Below, in pieces: positions 1 to 7,694 of a DNA stretch of 64,000 bases (positions within the stretch are counted from its first letter, which is position 1; each line of letters starts with the position of its first letter). Made by a program: the position numbers and the translations under genes. The stretch comes from CAVPXC01 sp963709505 (GTDB taxonomy: Bacteria > Chloroflexota > Anaerolineae > JAAEKA01): assembly GCA_963709505.1 (NCBI GenBank), contig CAVPXC010000016.1:39788-103787 (forward strand), given 5' to 3'. The notes below the pieces were generated by a model. That model ran no database searches, was not told the origin of the DNA, and worked only from the letters and a program-made list of their open reading frames with translations.

Positions 1-2
1 TC

Positions 3-21
3 CGTACAAATGTTCTATAAT
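3..21 (+). promoter_or_regulatory. -10 element with an upstream LexA-like half-palindrome
   Basis: TATAAT at 16-21 is a consensus -10 box. It is overlapped by ACAAATGTTCTATA (6-19), a 14-mer repeated exactly at 5487-5500 over the -10 of the DinB-family gene. The core GTACAAATGTTC resembles GAAC-N4-GTTC boxes of LexA/DinR type with one mismatch. The -35 region lies outside the window, so only the -10 is seen; regulator identity is inference. Confidence 0.5.
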
Positions 22-56
22 GGCGTCACGAATTCACAACACTCTGGAGAAATGCC

Positions 57-953
57 ATGCCAACCCCTCAGAAAATCGTTCCCCATATCTGGTTTGACAG
101 AGAAGCCGTCCAAGCGGCTCAATACTACGTGTCCATCTTCCCGGCTTCCCAGATTACCGGCGCCACGGTGCTGCGCGACACGCCGTCGGGCGACACCGAC
201 ATTGTGTCGTTTGTGCTGGCAGGCTATGCATTTCAGGCCATCAGCGCAGGTCCGCTTTTCAAGCTAAACCCGTCCGTCTCGTTTGCCGTCAACTGTGCGA
301 CGGCCGGTGAGGTGGATGCGCTCTGGGCAAAGCTCGCCGATGGCGGGCAGGCGCTCATGCCGCTGGACGCATACCCGTTCAACCCGCGTTTCGGCTGGGT
401 GCAGGACCGCTTCGGTGTGTCGTGGCAACTGGCGGTGTCGACAGCAGAGCCGGCAGGGCTGCCGTCCATCACCCCTTCCTTGCTGTTCGTCGGCGCCAAC
501 TGCGGCCAGGCGGAACAAGCTATCGGTTTCTACACGTCGGTTTTCACGAACTCGGCGGCAGGCAACGTGCTGCGCTATGGGCCTGGCCAGGCGCCTGATC
601 AGGAGGGGACGGTGATGCATGCCGACTTCTATCTGCAGGGCCAGCGCTTCGCCATCGGCGACAGCGCATGGCCCCACCAGTTTGCCTTCAACGAGGCCAT
701 CTCGTTCATCGTCAACTGCGACAGCCAGGCGGAAATCGATGCCTGTTGGGAGCGCCTTTCCGCCGTCCCGGAAGCCGAGCAATGCGGCTGGCTCAAGGAC
801 CGCTATGGCCTGTCCTGGCAGATCGTGCCGGCGGCGATGGGCGAGATGATGTCCAATGGGTCACCGGAGCAGATTGCCCGCGTCGCCGAAGCTTTTCTGC
901 CCATGAAAAAACTCGATCTGGCTGTTCTGCAAAACGTATACGCGGCTGCGTAA
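57..953 (+). CDS. VOC (PhnB-like) protein with two tandem domains
   Basis: A 298-residue cytoplasmic protein made of two PhnB/3-demethylubiquinone-methyltransferase-like VOC units (about residues 1-130 and 135-275). Both units open with the pattern seen at residues 6-20 (VPHIWFDREAVQAAQYY) and at LLFVGANCGQAEQAIGFY, and both close with GW(V/L)(Q/K)DR(F/Y)G(V/L)SWQ. PhnB-like VOC proteins are small betaalphabetabetabeta folds; no substrate can be assigned. The ATG at 57 is preceded by GGAGA at 46-50; an ATG at 52 is out of frame. It heads a plus-strand run of stress or detoxification families and has a consensus -10 upstream. Family assignment is firm, function unknown. Confidence 0.85.
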   Translation: MPTPQKIVPHIWFDREAVQAAQYYVSIFPASQITGATVLRDTPSGDTDIVSFVLAGYAFQAISAGPLFKLNPSVSFAVNCATAGEVDALWAKLADGGQALMPLDAYPFNPRFGWVQDRFGVSWQLAVSTAEPAGLPSITPSLLFVGANCGQAEQAIGFYTSVFTNSAAGNVLRYGPGQAPDQEGTVMHADFYLQGQRFAIGDSAWPHQFAFNEAISFIVNCDSQAEIDACWERLSAVPEAEQCGWLKDRYGLSWQIVPAAMGEMMSNGSPEQIARVAEAFLPMKKLDLAVLQNVYAAA

Positions 954-988
954 CATCGCCCAACTGAATCGATGACAAGGAGAAACCA

Positions 989-1748
989 ATGACGACTGTT
1001 TCTAACCCCCGTGCGCATGGCGCGTCTGACCTGGATGGATCTGTCTGTTCCTGATTTGGAAGGCGCCAAGCACTTCTACCAGCAGGTGTTCGGCTGGGAG
1101 TATCTCGACATCGGCGAGGAGTTTGGCCATTACCACTACGCTCTGGCAAACGGCCGCCCGGCCGCAGGGATCGGCCAACCGCCGCCGGACTCGCCCATGC
1201 CCCCGGCCTGGACGATCTATCTCGCCAGCGCCGAAGGCGACGTCGAACGTGTGAAGGCTCTCGGCGGCCAGGTGATGCTCGATCCGATGGCCGTCGGCGA
1301 CGCGGGCAAGATGGCCGTCTGCGTCGATCCCACCGGCGCCGTGTTCGGCCTCTGGCAGCCGATTGACTTCATCGGCGCCGCGGTGGAAGACGAACATGGT
1401 AGCCTGGCGTGGAGCGAGGTCAACACGCGCGATGCCGCCGCCGCGTGCGACTTCTACGGCAAGCTGTTCGGCCTCACTGCCCGCAAGCAGGAAGAGCAGG
1501 ACTACACCTTCATGCAGCAAGACGGCGCGATGCGCTTCGGCGTCATGCCGATGGACGAGCAGTGGGGCGACCTGCCGCCGCACTGGATGGGCTACTTCGC
1601 CGTCGACAACACCGATGCGGCCGTGGAACGCGTCCTGGCGGCCGGCGGTTCCATCGGCGTGCCGGCCTTTGACACCCCCTATGGCCGCATCGCGGTGATC
1701 GTCGATCCCTACGGCGCGACGATCAGCGTGGTACAGTTGCCATCTTGA
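989..1748 (+). CDS. VOC family protein (two glyoxalase-like domains), frameshifted near its start
   Basis: Two VOC units (about 125 residues each). The first starts TWMDLSVPDLEGAKHFYQQV; the second contains WSEVNTRDAAAACDFYGKLFG. Such two-domain proteins are often annotated as glyoxalase or hydroxylase-like; the substrate is unknown. The open frame starts at a GTG (1011) without a good RBS. An ATG at 989 sits 6 bases after AAGGAG (977-982) but reads out of frame. Removing one C from the CCCCC run (1006-1010) joins them into MTTVSNPVRMARLTW..., the usual N-terminus of this family. I therefore infer a 1-base insertion, real or error; without it translation would start at 1011. Confidence 0.8.
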
Positions 1749-1915
1749 ACAGGATGTAATAACGAGGCAGCGCGATCTTCAGGCCCATGCCATACTGCAT
1801 GGGCCTGAAGATCGCGCCGTTCGCTCTGAATCTCGTCCAGGTATGGGCGCGGGAATAGCCGGCCGGTCATGAATGCTTCGAGGAAAGCGAGGCCATTGCC
1901 GGCGGTGGAAACCAT
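1749..1915 (-). pseudogene. Remnant of a serine hydrolase (beta-lactamase family)
   Basis: Read on the minus strand, this stretch gives VSTAGNGLAFLEAFMTGRLF and, after a frame change, FRPMQYGMGLKIALPRYY. Both align with residues near the C-terminus of the intact beta-lactamase-family gene at 9031-10128 (VSTARDGLLFLRAFMAGALF and FTPLQYGMGIMRFALPRYF). No start, SxxK motif or stop is present, so only about 55 codons of a paralogue survive. It fills the gap between the VOC gene and the RibD-like gene and reads against them. Confidence 0.7.
1770..1817. repeat. Perfect 21-bp inverted repeat, 6-nt loop
   Basis: Arms 1770-1790 and 1797-1817 are exact reverse complements separated by CATACT. The repeat lies inside the hydrolase remnant, where it encodes the MQYGMG region, and 22 bases after the stop of the upstream VOC gene. 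There is no T-run, so it is at best a weak terminator. Confidence 0.8.
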
Positions 1916-1949
1916 GTTTGATACGAGCAGATCGATAAGGAAAATCATC

Positions 1950-2537
1950 ATGAGAAAGATCATCGTTGCTGAGTTTGTTTCGCTTGACGGCGTCATGCAG
2001 GCGCCCGGTGGCGCCGAGGAAGACACCGAGGGCGGCTTCACCCATGGCGGGTGGACGTGGCCATACTGGCACGACGACATTGGTGCGCATTTCTTTCAGG
2101 CGATCAGCCAATGCGACGCCTTTTTGCTGGGGCGCAAGACGTGGCAGATTCACGGGGGCGCCTTTGAGCCAATGGCGATGGGCGACCCCTTTGGCGATGT
2201 GATGAACAACATTCACAAATACGTAGTTTCGACGACGCTGCAATCCACGTCCGCATGGCGCAACTCAACCCTCATCAGCCAGAACGTGGTTGAAGAAGTG
2301 CGCAAGCTGAAGGAACAGCCCGGCAAAGACATCCTCGTGGATGGAAGCAGCGTGCTGGTTCACACGCTGGCGCAACACGATCTCGTGGATGAATATAACT
2401 TCCACGTCTATCCGGTGGTGCTGGGCAGCGGCAAGCGCGTCTTTCCAGTTGGTTTGCGCATCAACATGACACTCATAGAATCCAAAGCGCTCCCGTCCGG
2501 CGTGGTGTGGATGCGCTACCAGCCGGATAGGAATTGA
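1950..2537 (+). CDS. Dihydrofolate reductase family protein (RibD C-terminal-like)
   Basis: A 195-residue protein starting MRKIIVAEFVSLDGVMQAPG, the typical N-terminus of stand-alone RibD_C/DHFR-like reductases. It also has FLLGRKTW and LVDGSSVLVHTLAQHDLVDE (the (D/G)GS...L...L.DE pattern). These proteins are presumed NAD(P)H-dependent reductases of unknown substrate. ATG 1950 is chosen because AAGG at 1937-1940 precedes it. The longer in-frame start at 1869 would run through the degenerate hydrolase remnant. Seven bases separate its stop from the next gene, suggesting co-transcription. Confidence 0.85.
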   Translation: MRKIIVAEFVSLDGVMQAPGGAEEDTEGGFTHGGWTWPYWHDDIGAHFFQAISQCDAFLLGRKTWQIHGGAFEPMAMGDPFGDVMNNIHKYVVSTTLQSTSAWRNSTLISQNVVEEVRKLKEQPGKDILVDGSSVLVHTLAQHDLVDEYNFHVYPVVLGSGKRVFPVGLRINMTLIESKALPSGVVWMRYQPDRN

Positions 2538-2544
2538 GGATCAC

Positions 2545-3384
2545 TTGAAGACTTCACCTGCCCAACCAACACAAACCGGCTATGCCCACGTGAACGGCCT
2601 GGCGATGTATTATGAGATTCATGGCGCCGGCCAACCGCTGATCCTGCTGCATGGCGGCCTCGGCTTGACTAGTATGTTCGGCGACGTCTTGCCGTTGCTT
2701 GCCGAAGATCGGCAGGTCATCGCCGTCGATTTGCAGGCGCATGGGCGCACGGCCGACATCGACCGTCCCATGCGCTACGAGTTGATGGGCGACGACATTG
2801 CCGCGCTGATCGAGCATCTTGGCCTGGCAAAAACCGACCTCATGGGCTATTCCCTGGGCGCTGGCGTTGCCCTGCGAGCTGCCATCCAGCATCCGGAGTT
2901 GGTGCGCAAGCTCGTGGTCGTCTCAACTCCTTTCAGCCAGAACGGATGGTACCCGGAGGTTGTCGCGGGTATGGCCCAAATGAGTGGAGCCGCGGCCGAG
3001 TTCATGAAAGACTCACCAATGGTCCAGGAATATGTCAGGGTTGCGCCCAAGCCGGAGGATTTTCCGGCGCTGCTCGACAAAATCGGCGATATGCTTCGCC
3101 AACCCTATGACTGGTCCGACGACATCGTAGCGCTGAAGATGCCCACAATGCTCGTTTTCGGCGATGCTGATAGCATTCCACCCGCCTATGCCGCGCGGTT
3201 TTTCGAGCTGCTTGGCGGCGGCAAGTGCGATGCCGGCTGGGATGGCTCCGGGATGTCCAGCGCCCGGCTCGCTATCCTGCCCGGCCTGACGCACTACAAC
3301 ATCTTCTCCTCGCTCTTGTTGGTGTCCATCGTCAAGTCATTTCTCGATGACACCTCGCTGGCAACGCGCCGTTGGGGCGAATAA
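2545..3384 (+). CDS. Alpha/beta-fold hydrolase
   Basis: A 279-residue alpha/beta hydrolase. Visible elements are the oxyanion-hole HGG (residues 36-38), the nucleophile elbow GYSLG with Ser103, a candidate acid in VFGDADS (Asp207/209) and the catalytic His250 in PGLTHYN. No signal peptide, so cytoplasmic. Substrate unknown; related proteins are annotated as esterases or peroxidase-like hydrolases. The start is a TTG at 2545 behind GAGGA (2536-2540). It is followed after 29 bases by the DUF1801 gene in the same run. Confidence 0.85.
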   Translation: MKTSPAQPTQTGYAHVNGLAMYYEIHGAGQPLILLHGGLGLTSMFGDVLPLLAEDRQVIAVDLQAHGRTADIDRPMRYELMGDDIAALIEHLGLAKTDLMGYSLGAGVALRAAIQHPELVRKLVVVSTPFSQNGWYPEVVAGMAQMSGAAAEFMKDSPMVQEYVRVAPKPEDFPALLDKIGDMLRQPYDWSDDIVALKMPTMLVFGDADSIPPAYAARFFELLGGGKCDAGWDGSGMSSARLAILPGLTHYNIFSSLLLVSIVKSFLDDTSLATRRWGE

Positions 3385-3413
3385 GGAGTCTTGGAAATCT
3401 AAAGGAAAAAACC

Positions 3414-3812
3414 ATGAATGCCCCAGAGTCGAATGACAGTCTGACTCCATCTCAACTCATCACCAACCATATCGCCGAACTAGCAGACTGGCGCGGCCCG
3501 ATGCTGGCCCGTCTGCGCGCCCTGATCCATGAGGCCGCCCCCGGCATCGTGGAGGAATGGAAGTGGACCACGCCGGTGTATGCTTACAAAGGCAATGTGG
3601 TTGCCACCGGTGCGTTTAAGGATCATGTCAAGCTCAATTTCTTCAAGGGCGCATCGCTCGACGACCCGCACGGTCTCTTCAACGCCGGGCTTGAGGCCAA
3701 AGCAACGCGCGCGATCGACATCAATGAAGGCGACACCATCGATGAGCCGGCAATTCAGGATCTCGTGCGCGCTGGTGTGGCGTTCAATGCCGGCAGCGGC
3801 AAAAAGAAATAG
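3414..3812 (+). CDS. DUF1801 domain protein
   Basis: A 132-residue protein with the DUF1801 (YdhG-like) signature: LRALIHEAAPGIVEEWKW followed by PVYAYKGNVVATGAFKDHVK and LNFFKGASLDDP. The fold resembles frataxin/YdhG; B. subtilis YdhG is proposed to be an iron chaperone, but the role of this subfamily is unproven. ATG 3414 follows AAAGGAAAAAACC. A second DUF1801 protein of another subtype lies at 8369-8830. Thirteen bases separate it from the downstream DUF4287 gene. Confidence 0.85.
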   Translation: MNAPESNDSLTPSQLITNHIAELADWRGPMLARLRALIHEAAPGIVEEWKWTTPVYAYKGNVVATGAFKDHVKLNFFKGASLDDPHGLFNAGLEAKATRAIDINEGDTIDEPAIQDLVRAGVAFNAGSGKKK

Positions 3813-3824
3813 CCAAGGAGAACC

Positions 3825-4370
3825 ATGACATTTCAAGCTTATCTCGACAGCGTCAAAGCTCAGACAGGAAAGACGCCCGAAGATTTTCGTCTGCTGGCTG
3901 CTGAAAAGGGGCTGGTCAAAAACGGTGAAATCGTCGCCTGGCTAAAGGCAGACTATGGACTGGGACACGGCCATGCCAACGCCATTGCGCACGTGATCAC
4001 GCAGCATGGCCAGGAACGGGTCAGCACGGAAGAGGCGATCGCCGCCCATTTCACGGGCAAAAAGGCCGTCTGGCGCGAGCCGTACGATGCACTGATGGCG
4101 GCCATTGCCGAGTTTGGCCCAGACGTACAGCCGGGGCCTGCCAAGTCGTACATCAGCCTGCTGCGCGGTGAGAAGAAATTTGGCATCGTGCAGGTGTCAA
4201 CCGAGCGCCTGGATATTGGCATCAAGCTCAAGGGCGTCGCGCCTACCGAGCGGTTCGAAGCCGCCGGATCGTGGAACGCCATGGTCTCGCACCGTGTGCG
4301 CATCACCGATCCGCAACAAATCGACGGAGATGTGCTTGCGTGGCTAAAACAGGCCTATGACGCAGCCTAA
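3825..4370 (+). CDS. DUF4287/DUF5655 domain protein
   Basis: 181 residues. Residues 1-65 match DUF4287 (MTFQAYLDSVKAQTGKTPED ... LGHGHANAIAHVI). Residues about 75-178 match DUF5655 (VQPGPAKSYISLLRGEKKFG ... GIKLKGVAPTERFE), a domain also found in predicted transport and endonuclease-associated proteins. Function is unknown. The ATG at 3825 is preceded by AAGGAGAACC. Its last 14 bases overlap the start of the AlkZ-like gene, a sign of translational coupling. Confidence 0.85.
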   Translation: MTFQAYLDSVKAQTGKTPEDFRLLAAEKGLVKNGEIVAWLKADYGLGHGHANAIAHVITQHGQERVSTEEAIAAHFTGKKAVWREPYDALMAAIAEFGPDVQPGPAKSYISLLRGEKKFGIVQVSTERLDIGIKLKGVAPTERFEAAGSWNAMVSHRVRITDPQQIDGDVLAWLKQAYDAA

Positions 4371-5469
4371 GCCATCGCACCTCAGTCGAATTGCGCTGTC
4401 TCGACTGGCAAACCAAGGCATTGCCCCCCCAACGTTTGCTGAGCCGGGCGATGTCGTCACCTGGTTGGGCGCGTTACAAGCCCAGGACTACGGCGGGGCG
4501 CTGTGGTCGATTGGGTTGCGTATGGCCGGCTCGACTGAGCGCGACATCGAACGGGCAATTGTCGAGCGTGCCATCGTGCGCACTTGGCCGATGCGCGGCA
4601 CATTGCATTTTGTCGCCGCAAAGGACGTGCGTTGGATGCTGGCACTGCTCACCCCACGGGTGATTGCAGGGAGCGCCGGCCGCTATCGCCAGCTCGAACT
4701 GGACGAAACGATCGTTGCTCGAAGCAAGGAGGTGTTTGCCCAAGCGTTACAGGGCGGCAAGCAGCTCACCCGTGATGAAATGCTTCAATCGCTGGAACAG
4801 GCCAACATCGCCACGGCCGGCCAGCGCGGCTACCATCTCCTCGGACGGTCGGCGCAAGATGGGCTGATCTGCTTTGGCTCGCGCCGTGGAAAACAGCAAA
4901 CCTTTACGCTGCTCGACGAATGGATTCCTCAGACCGGCCCACGGGCGCGCGACGAAGCTTTGGCCGAGCTGACCAGGCGTTATTTTATCAGCCACGGGCC
5001 GGCCACGATGCAGGATCTGATGCGGTGGGCAGGTCTGACGACGGCAGAGGCAAAAATAGGCTTGGAGGCCGCCGGGAAGGAATTGATCCAGGAAACTATT
5101 GCGGACCGCGTTTACTGGATGACGAGCAATATTGGAGAGCTGAGCAACGTAATCGAGTCCGCTTATCTGCTCCCTGGTTTCGACGAATATCTCCTCGGCT
5201 ACGGCGATCGCAGCGCCGTGCTCGATCCAGCCGACGCTCAACGCATCTGCCCCGGCGGCAACGGCATGTTCAGCCCAACCATCGTGATCGATGGCCACGT
5301 CGCGGGCACCTGGAAACGGACCTTCAAAAAAGGCGCGGTGGCAATCGAATTGACGCCATTCCGAGCCTTGACCCCCGCGGAGAATCATGCGCTTAGCGCA
5401 GCTGCGGAGCGATATGGCGAATTTCTAGAAATGCCGGCTGTGTTGACTCACGCAAGCAGTACGCAATGA
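4357..5469 (+). CDS. AlkZ-like winged-helix DNA glycosylase family protein
   Basis: A 370-residue member of the HTH_42/AlkZ superfamily. AlkZ from Streptomyces unhooks interstrand DNA crosslinks, and relatives (YcaQ) act on alkylated DNA. The family's catalytic Q-x-Q motif is visible as Q41-A42-Q43 in LGALQAQDYGGALWS. Other conserved blocks are RTWPMRGTLHFVAAKDVRWM and LLPGFDEYLLGYGDRSAVL. A DNA-repair role is therefore likely but inferred. It overlaps the preceding gene by 14 bp. The DinB-family gene 62 bp downstream has its own strong promoter. Confidence 0.85.
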   Translation: MTQPKPSHLSRIALSRLANQGIAPPTFAEPGDVVTWLGALQAQDYGGALWSIGLRMAGSTERDIERAIVERAIVRTWPMRGTLHFVAAKDVRWMLALLTPRVIAGSAGRYRQLELDETIVARSKEVFAQALQGGKQLTRDEMLQSLEQANIATAGQRGYHLLGRSAQDGLICFGSRRGKQQTFTLLDEWIPQTGPRARDEALAELTRRYFISHGPATMQDLMRWAGLTTAEAKIGLEAAGKELIQETIADRVYWMTSNIGELSNVIESAYLLPGFDEYLLGYGDRSAVLDPADAQRICPGGNGMFSPTIVIDGHVAGTWKRTFKKGAVAIELTPFRALTPAENHALSAAAERYGEFLEMPAVLTHASSTQ

Positions 5470-5473
5470 ATAA

Positions 5474-5502
5474 TTGACAATTTCAAACAAATGTTCTATA
5501 CT
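5474..5502 (+). promoter_or_regulatory. Consensus sigma-70 promoter of the DinB-family gene with a LexA-like box
   Basis: TTGACA (5474-5479), a 17-bp spacer and TATACT (5497-5502). The spacer and -10 contain AAACAAATGTTC (5485-5496), close to GAAC-N4-GTTC. It shares the 14-mer ACAAATGTTCTATA with the -10 region at position 6-19. A repressor bound here would cover the -10. Confidence 0.75.
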
Positions 5503-5531
5503 CTACGACAAATAGCGTACAAAGGCGAACC

Positions 5532-6008
5532 ATGTCAACTCAAATTCAAACCGAGCATTTCACCAACGCGCTTTACACCCTGCTTGATGAAACCTTCGAC
5601 AGCGTACATGGCATCTTTCTCGACAAAGGCACGTCGATGTTTGAGACCTTAGCGACGATTTCGTCTGAGGAAGCGTCGATTCCGGTAGGTGGCAAGTGCG
5701 CGACACTGGCTGCCCAGGTCAAACACGTGGCCTTCTATCTCGACGTGCTGGAACAGGGTGTGCGGACGCAACAATTCGAACGGCAGGACTGGGGCAAGAT
5801 CTGGCGCGAGACGGGCGCGGTCACGGCCGAAGAATGGGACGCACTCAAGGCATCGTTGCGTGCAAGCTATGACCGCATCAAGGCACTGATCGCCGGCACG
5901 ACCGAGTGGTCAAGTGAAGATCAGATCGGCGGTGCCATCGCAACTATCGTACACACTGCGTATCATCTGGGCGAGATTCGGCAAGCTTTGTGCAGCTTGA
6001 GGCAGTAA
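5532..6008 (+). CDS. DinB-family protein
   Basis: A 158-residue four-helix-bundle protein of the DinB/YfiT superfamily. The metal-ligand histidines expected for the family are visible in AQVKHVAFYLDVLE (middle) and near the C-terminus in VHTAYHLGEIRQAL. Characterised relatives are thiol- or metal-dependent transferases, and B. subtilis dinB is DNA-damage inducible; the role here is unknown. It has its own consensus promoter and sits beside the AlkZ-like gene, so a stress context is plausible. The RBS is weak (AAAGG at 5520-5524). The gene is followed by a large perfect hairpin. Confidence 0.8.
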   Translation: MSTQIQTEHFTNALYTLLDETFDSVHGIFLDKGTSMFETLATISSEEASIPVGGKCATLAAQVKHVAFYLDVLEQGVRTQQFERQDWGKIWRETGAVTAEEWDALKASLRASYDRIKALIAGTTEWSSEDQIGGAIATIVHTAYHLGEIRQALCSLRQ

Positions 6009-6030
6009 CTACCCTGTAAACTAAGTTTCT

Positions 6031-6114
6031 GCGTAGTGTCACCCTGAGGCTCGGCGAAGGGTCCCTGCTCTGCAAAACGGGGACCCTTCGCCGAGCCTCA
6101 GGGTGACACTACGC
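6031..6114. repeat. Perfect 35-bp inverted repeat (CTGAGGCTCGGCGAAGG family)
   Basis: Arms 6031-6065 and 6080-6114 are exact reverse complements around a 14-nt loop. The same core recurs at 24284-24364 and 56147-56305, always between genes. No T-run follows. It may help terminate the DinB-family transcript, but it mainly looks like a dispersed hairpin element. Confidence 0.9.
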
Positions 6115-6160
6115 AAGGATTAATTCTACAGAGTAGTAACCAAGTTCAGGAGCAGAATCA

Positions 6161-6559
6161 ATGATAAAGCGGGCCACTGGAACGTTCGAGGTTGTCATGC
6201 AACCGCTGTCGGAGCCGGACGCTCTGCCCGGCGCAGCGCTGGGCAGAATGTCGCTTGATAAACAGTTCGACGGCGATCTCCTCGCCGTTGGCAAGGGCGA
6301 GATGCTCACGGCGCTCACCGGCGTCGAGGGATCGGCGGGCTATGTAGCCATCGAGCGCGTGACGGGGACACTCAATGGCCGCAAAGGCAGTTTTGTGTTT
6401 CAGCACGCGGGCATCATGAGCCGCGGCGATCAGCAACTTTCGATTTTGGTCGTTCCCGACTCCGGCACTGAGCAACTAACCGGCATTTCGGGTGTATTCT
6501 CACTCACTATGGTCGATGGCAAGCACGGTTATGTGTTTGACTACTCGCTGCCTGAATAG
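6161..6559 (+). CDS. DUF3224 domain protein
   Basis: 132 residues matching DUF3224 across nearly the whole length: ATGTFEVVMQPLSEPD, GRMSLDKQFDGDLLAVGKGE, GYVAIERVTGTLNGRKGSFV and FQHAGIMSRGDQQLSI. The family is an allene-oxide-cyclase-like beta barrel of unknown function. ATG 6161 follows AGGAGCAGAATCA. The Asp-box gene starts 19 bp downstream in the same direction. Confidence 0.85.
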   Translation: MIKRATGTFEVVMQPLSEPDALPGAALGRMSLDKQFDGDLLAVGKGEMLTALTGVEGSAGYVAIERVTGTLNGRKGSFVFQHAGIMSRGDQQLSILVVPDSGTEQLTGISGVFSLTMVDGKHGYVFDYSLPE

Positions 6560-6578
6560 CGCATCAAAGGAGAGACGC

Positions 6579-7694
6579 ATGAGCACTGTACGAGTATTGG
6601 TCGGGACGCGCAAGGGCGCGTTCATTCTGACTTCGGATGCAAAGCGCGCCCAGTGGGACGTCAGCGGACCCCACTTTGCGGGCTGGGAAATCTACCACAT
6701 CAAGGGGTCACCCGTTGACCCGAACCGGCTGTATGCGTCGCAATCCACCGGCTGGTTCGGGCAGCTGATCCAGCGCTCCGACGATGGCGGCACGACCTGG
6801 GAGCCGGTGGGCAATGAGTTTGTCTACGACGGCGTCCCCGGCACGCATCTGTGGTACGACGGCACCCAGCATCCCTGGGAGTTCAAGCGCGTCTGGCTGC
6901 TTGAGCCGTCGCTGACCGACCCGGATACGGTCTATGCCGGCGTGGAAGACGGTGCCTTGTTTCGTTCGAACGATAGCGGAAAGACGTGGCAGGAACTCTC
7001 CGGGCTGCGCAATACCAAAGGACACCTCTGGCAGCCAGGGGCGGGTGGGATGTGTTTGCACACGATCGTGCAGGACCCGGGCGACCCCAACCGGATCTAC
7101 GTCGCGATTTCGGCCGCGGGCGCGTTCCGCACCGACGACGGCGGCGTGACGTGGCTGCCGATCAACCGCGGCCTCAACTCGCCATTCGAACTACCTGACC
7201 CGAGCGCCGAGGTCGGCCACTGCGTCCACAGCATCGCCATGCATCCCTCGCGCCCCGACGTGCTCTTTATGCAGAAGCACTGGGACGTCATGCGCAGCGA
7301 CGACGCCGGCGGCATGTGGCACGAAGTCAGCGGCAACCTGCCAAGCGACTTTGGCTTCCCGATTGCCGTTCACGCGCACGAGCCAGAGACCGTCTACGTT
7401 GTGCCGATCAAGAGCGACTCGGAGCATTTTCCACCCGATGGCAAACTGCGCGTCTATCGCAGCCGGACGGGCGGGAACGAGTGGGAGGCGCTCACCAACG
7501 GCCTGCCGCAGAGCGATTGCTACGTCAATGTGTTCCGCAGCGCGCTCACCGTCGATTCGCTCAATTCGTGCGGCATCTACTTCGGCACCACCGGCGGGCA
7601 GGTGTACGCATCGGCCAATTCCGGCGACAACTGGACGGCTATCGTGCGAGATCTGCCGGCCGTGCTGTCGGTTGAGGTTCAAACCCTGCGATGA
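6579..7694 (+). CDS. Asp-box (BNR) beta-propeller protein, sortilin/exo-alpha-sialidase-like
   Basis: 371 residues with at least five Asp-box motifs (S-x-D-x-G-x-T-W): SDDGGTTW, SNDSGKTW, TDDGGVTW, SDDAGGMW and SANSGDNW. These are spaced as blades of a VPS10/sialidase-type propeller. There is no signal peptide, and the catalytic residues of true sialidases are not recognisable, so the glycosidase label common in databases should not be trusted. ATG 6579 follows AAAGGAGAGACGC and excludes 29 upstream codons that overlap the DUF3224 gene. Its stop overlaps the start of a MoaD/ThiS-like gene (ATGA), implying coupled translation. Confidence 0.8.
   Translation: MSTVRVLVGTRKGAFILTSDAKRAQWDVSGPHFAGWEIYHIKGSPVDPNRLYASQSTGWFGQLIQRSDDGGTTWEPVGNEFVYDGVPGTHLWYDGTQHPWEFKRVWLLEPSLTDPDTVYAGVEDGALFRSNDSGKTWQELSGLRNTKGHLWQPGAGGMCLHTIVQDPGDPNRIYVAISAAGAFRTDDGGVTWLPINRGLNSPFELPDPSAEVGHCVHSIAMHPSRPDVLFMQKHWDVMRSDDAGGMWHEVSGNLPSDFGFPIAVHAHEPETVYVVPIKSDSEHFPPDGKLRVYRSRTGGNEWEALTNGLPQSDCYVNVFRSALTVDSLNSCGIYFGTTGGQVYASANSGDNWTAIVRDLPAVLSVEVQTLR

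Noticed and set aside
4747..5388. 213-codon minus-strand open frame opposite the AlkZ-like gene
   Set aside because: High-GC antisense shadow; no RBS or conserved motifs.
6579..7694. Exo-alpha-sialidase as a firm function
   Set aside because: Only Asp-boxes are visible; the sialidase arginine triad and catalytic Tyr/Glu could not be identified, and there is no signal peptide.
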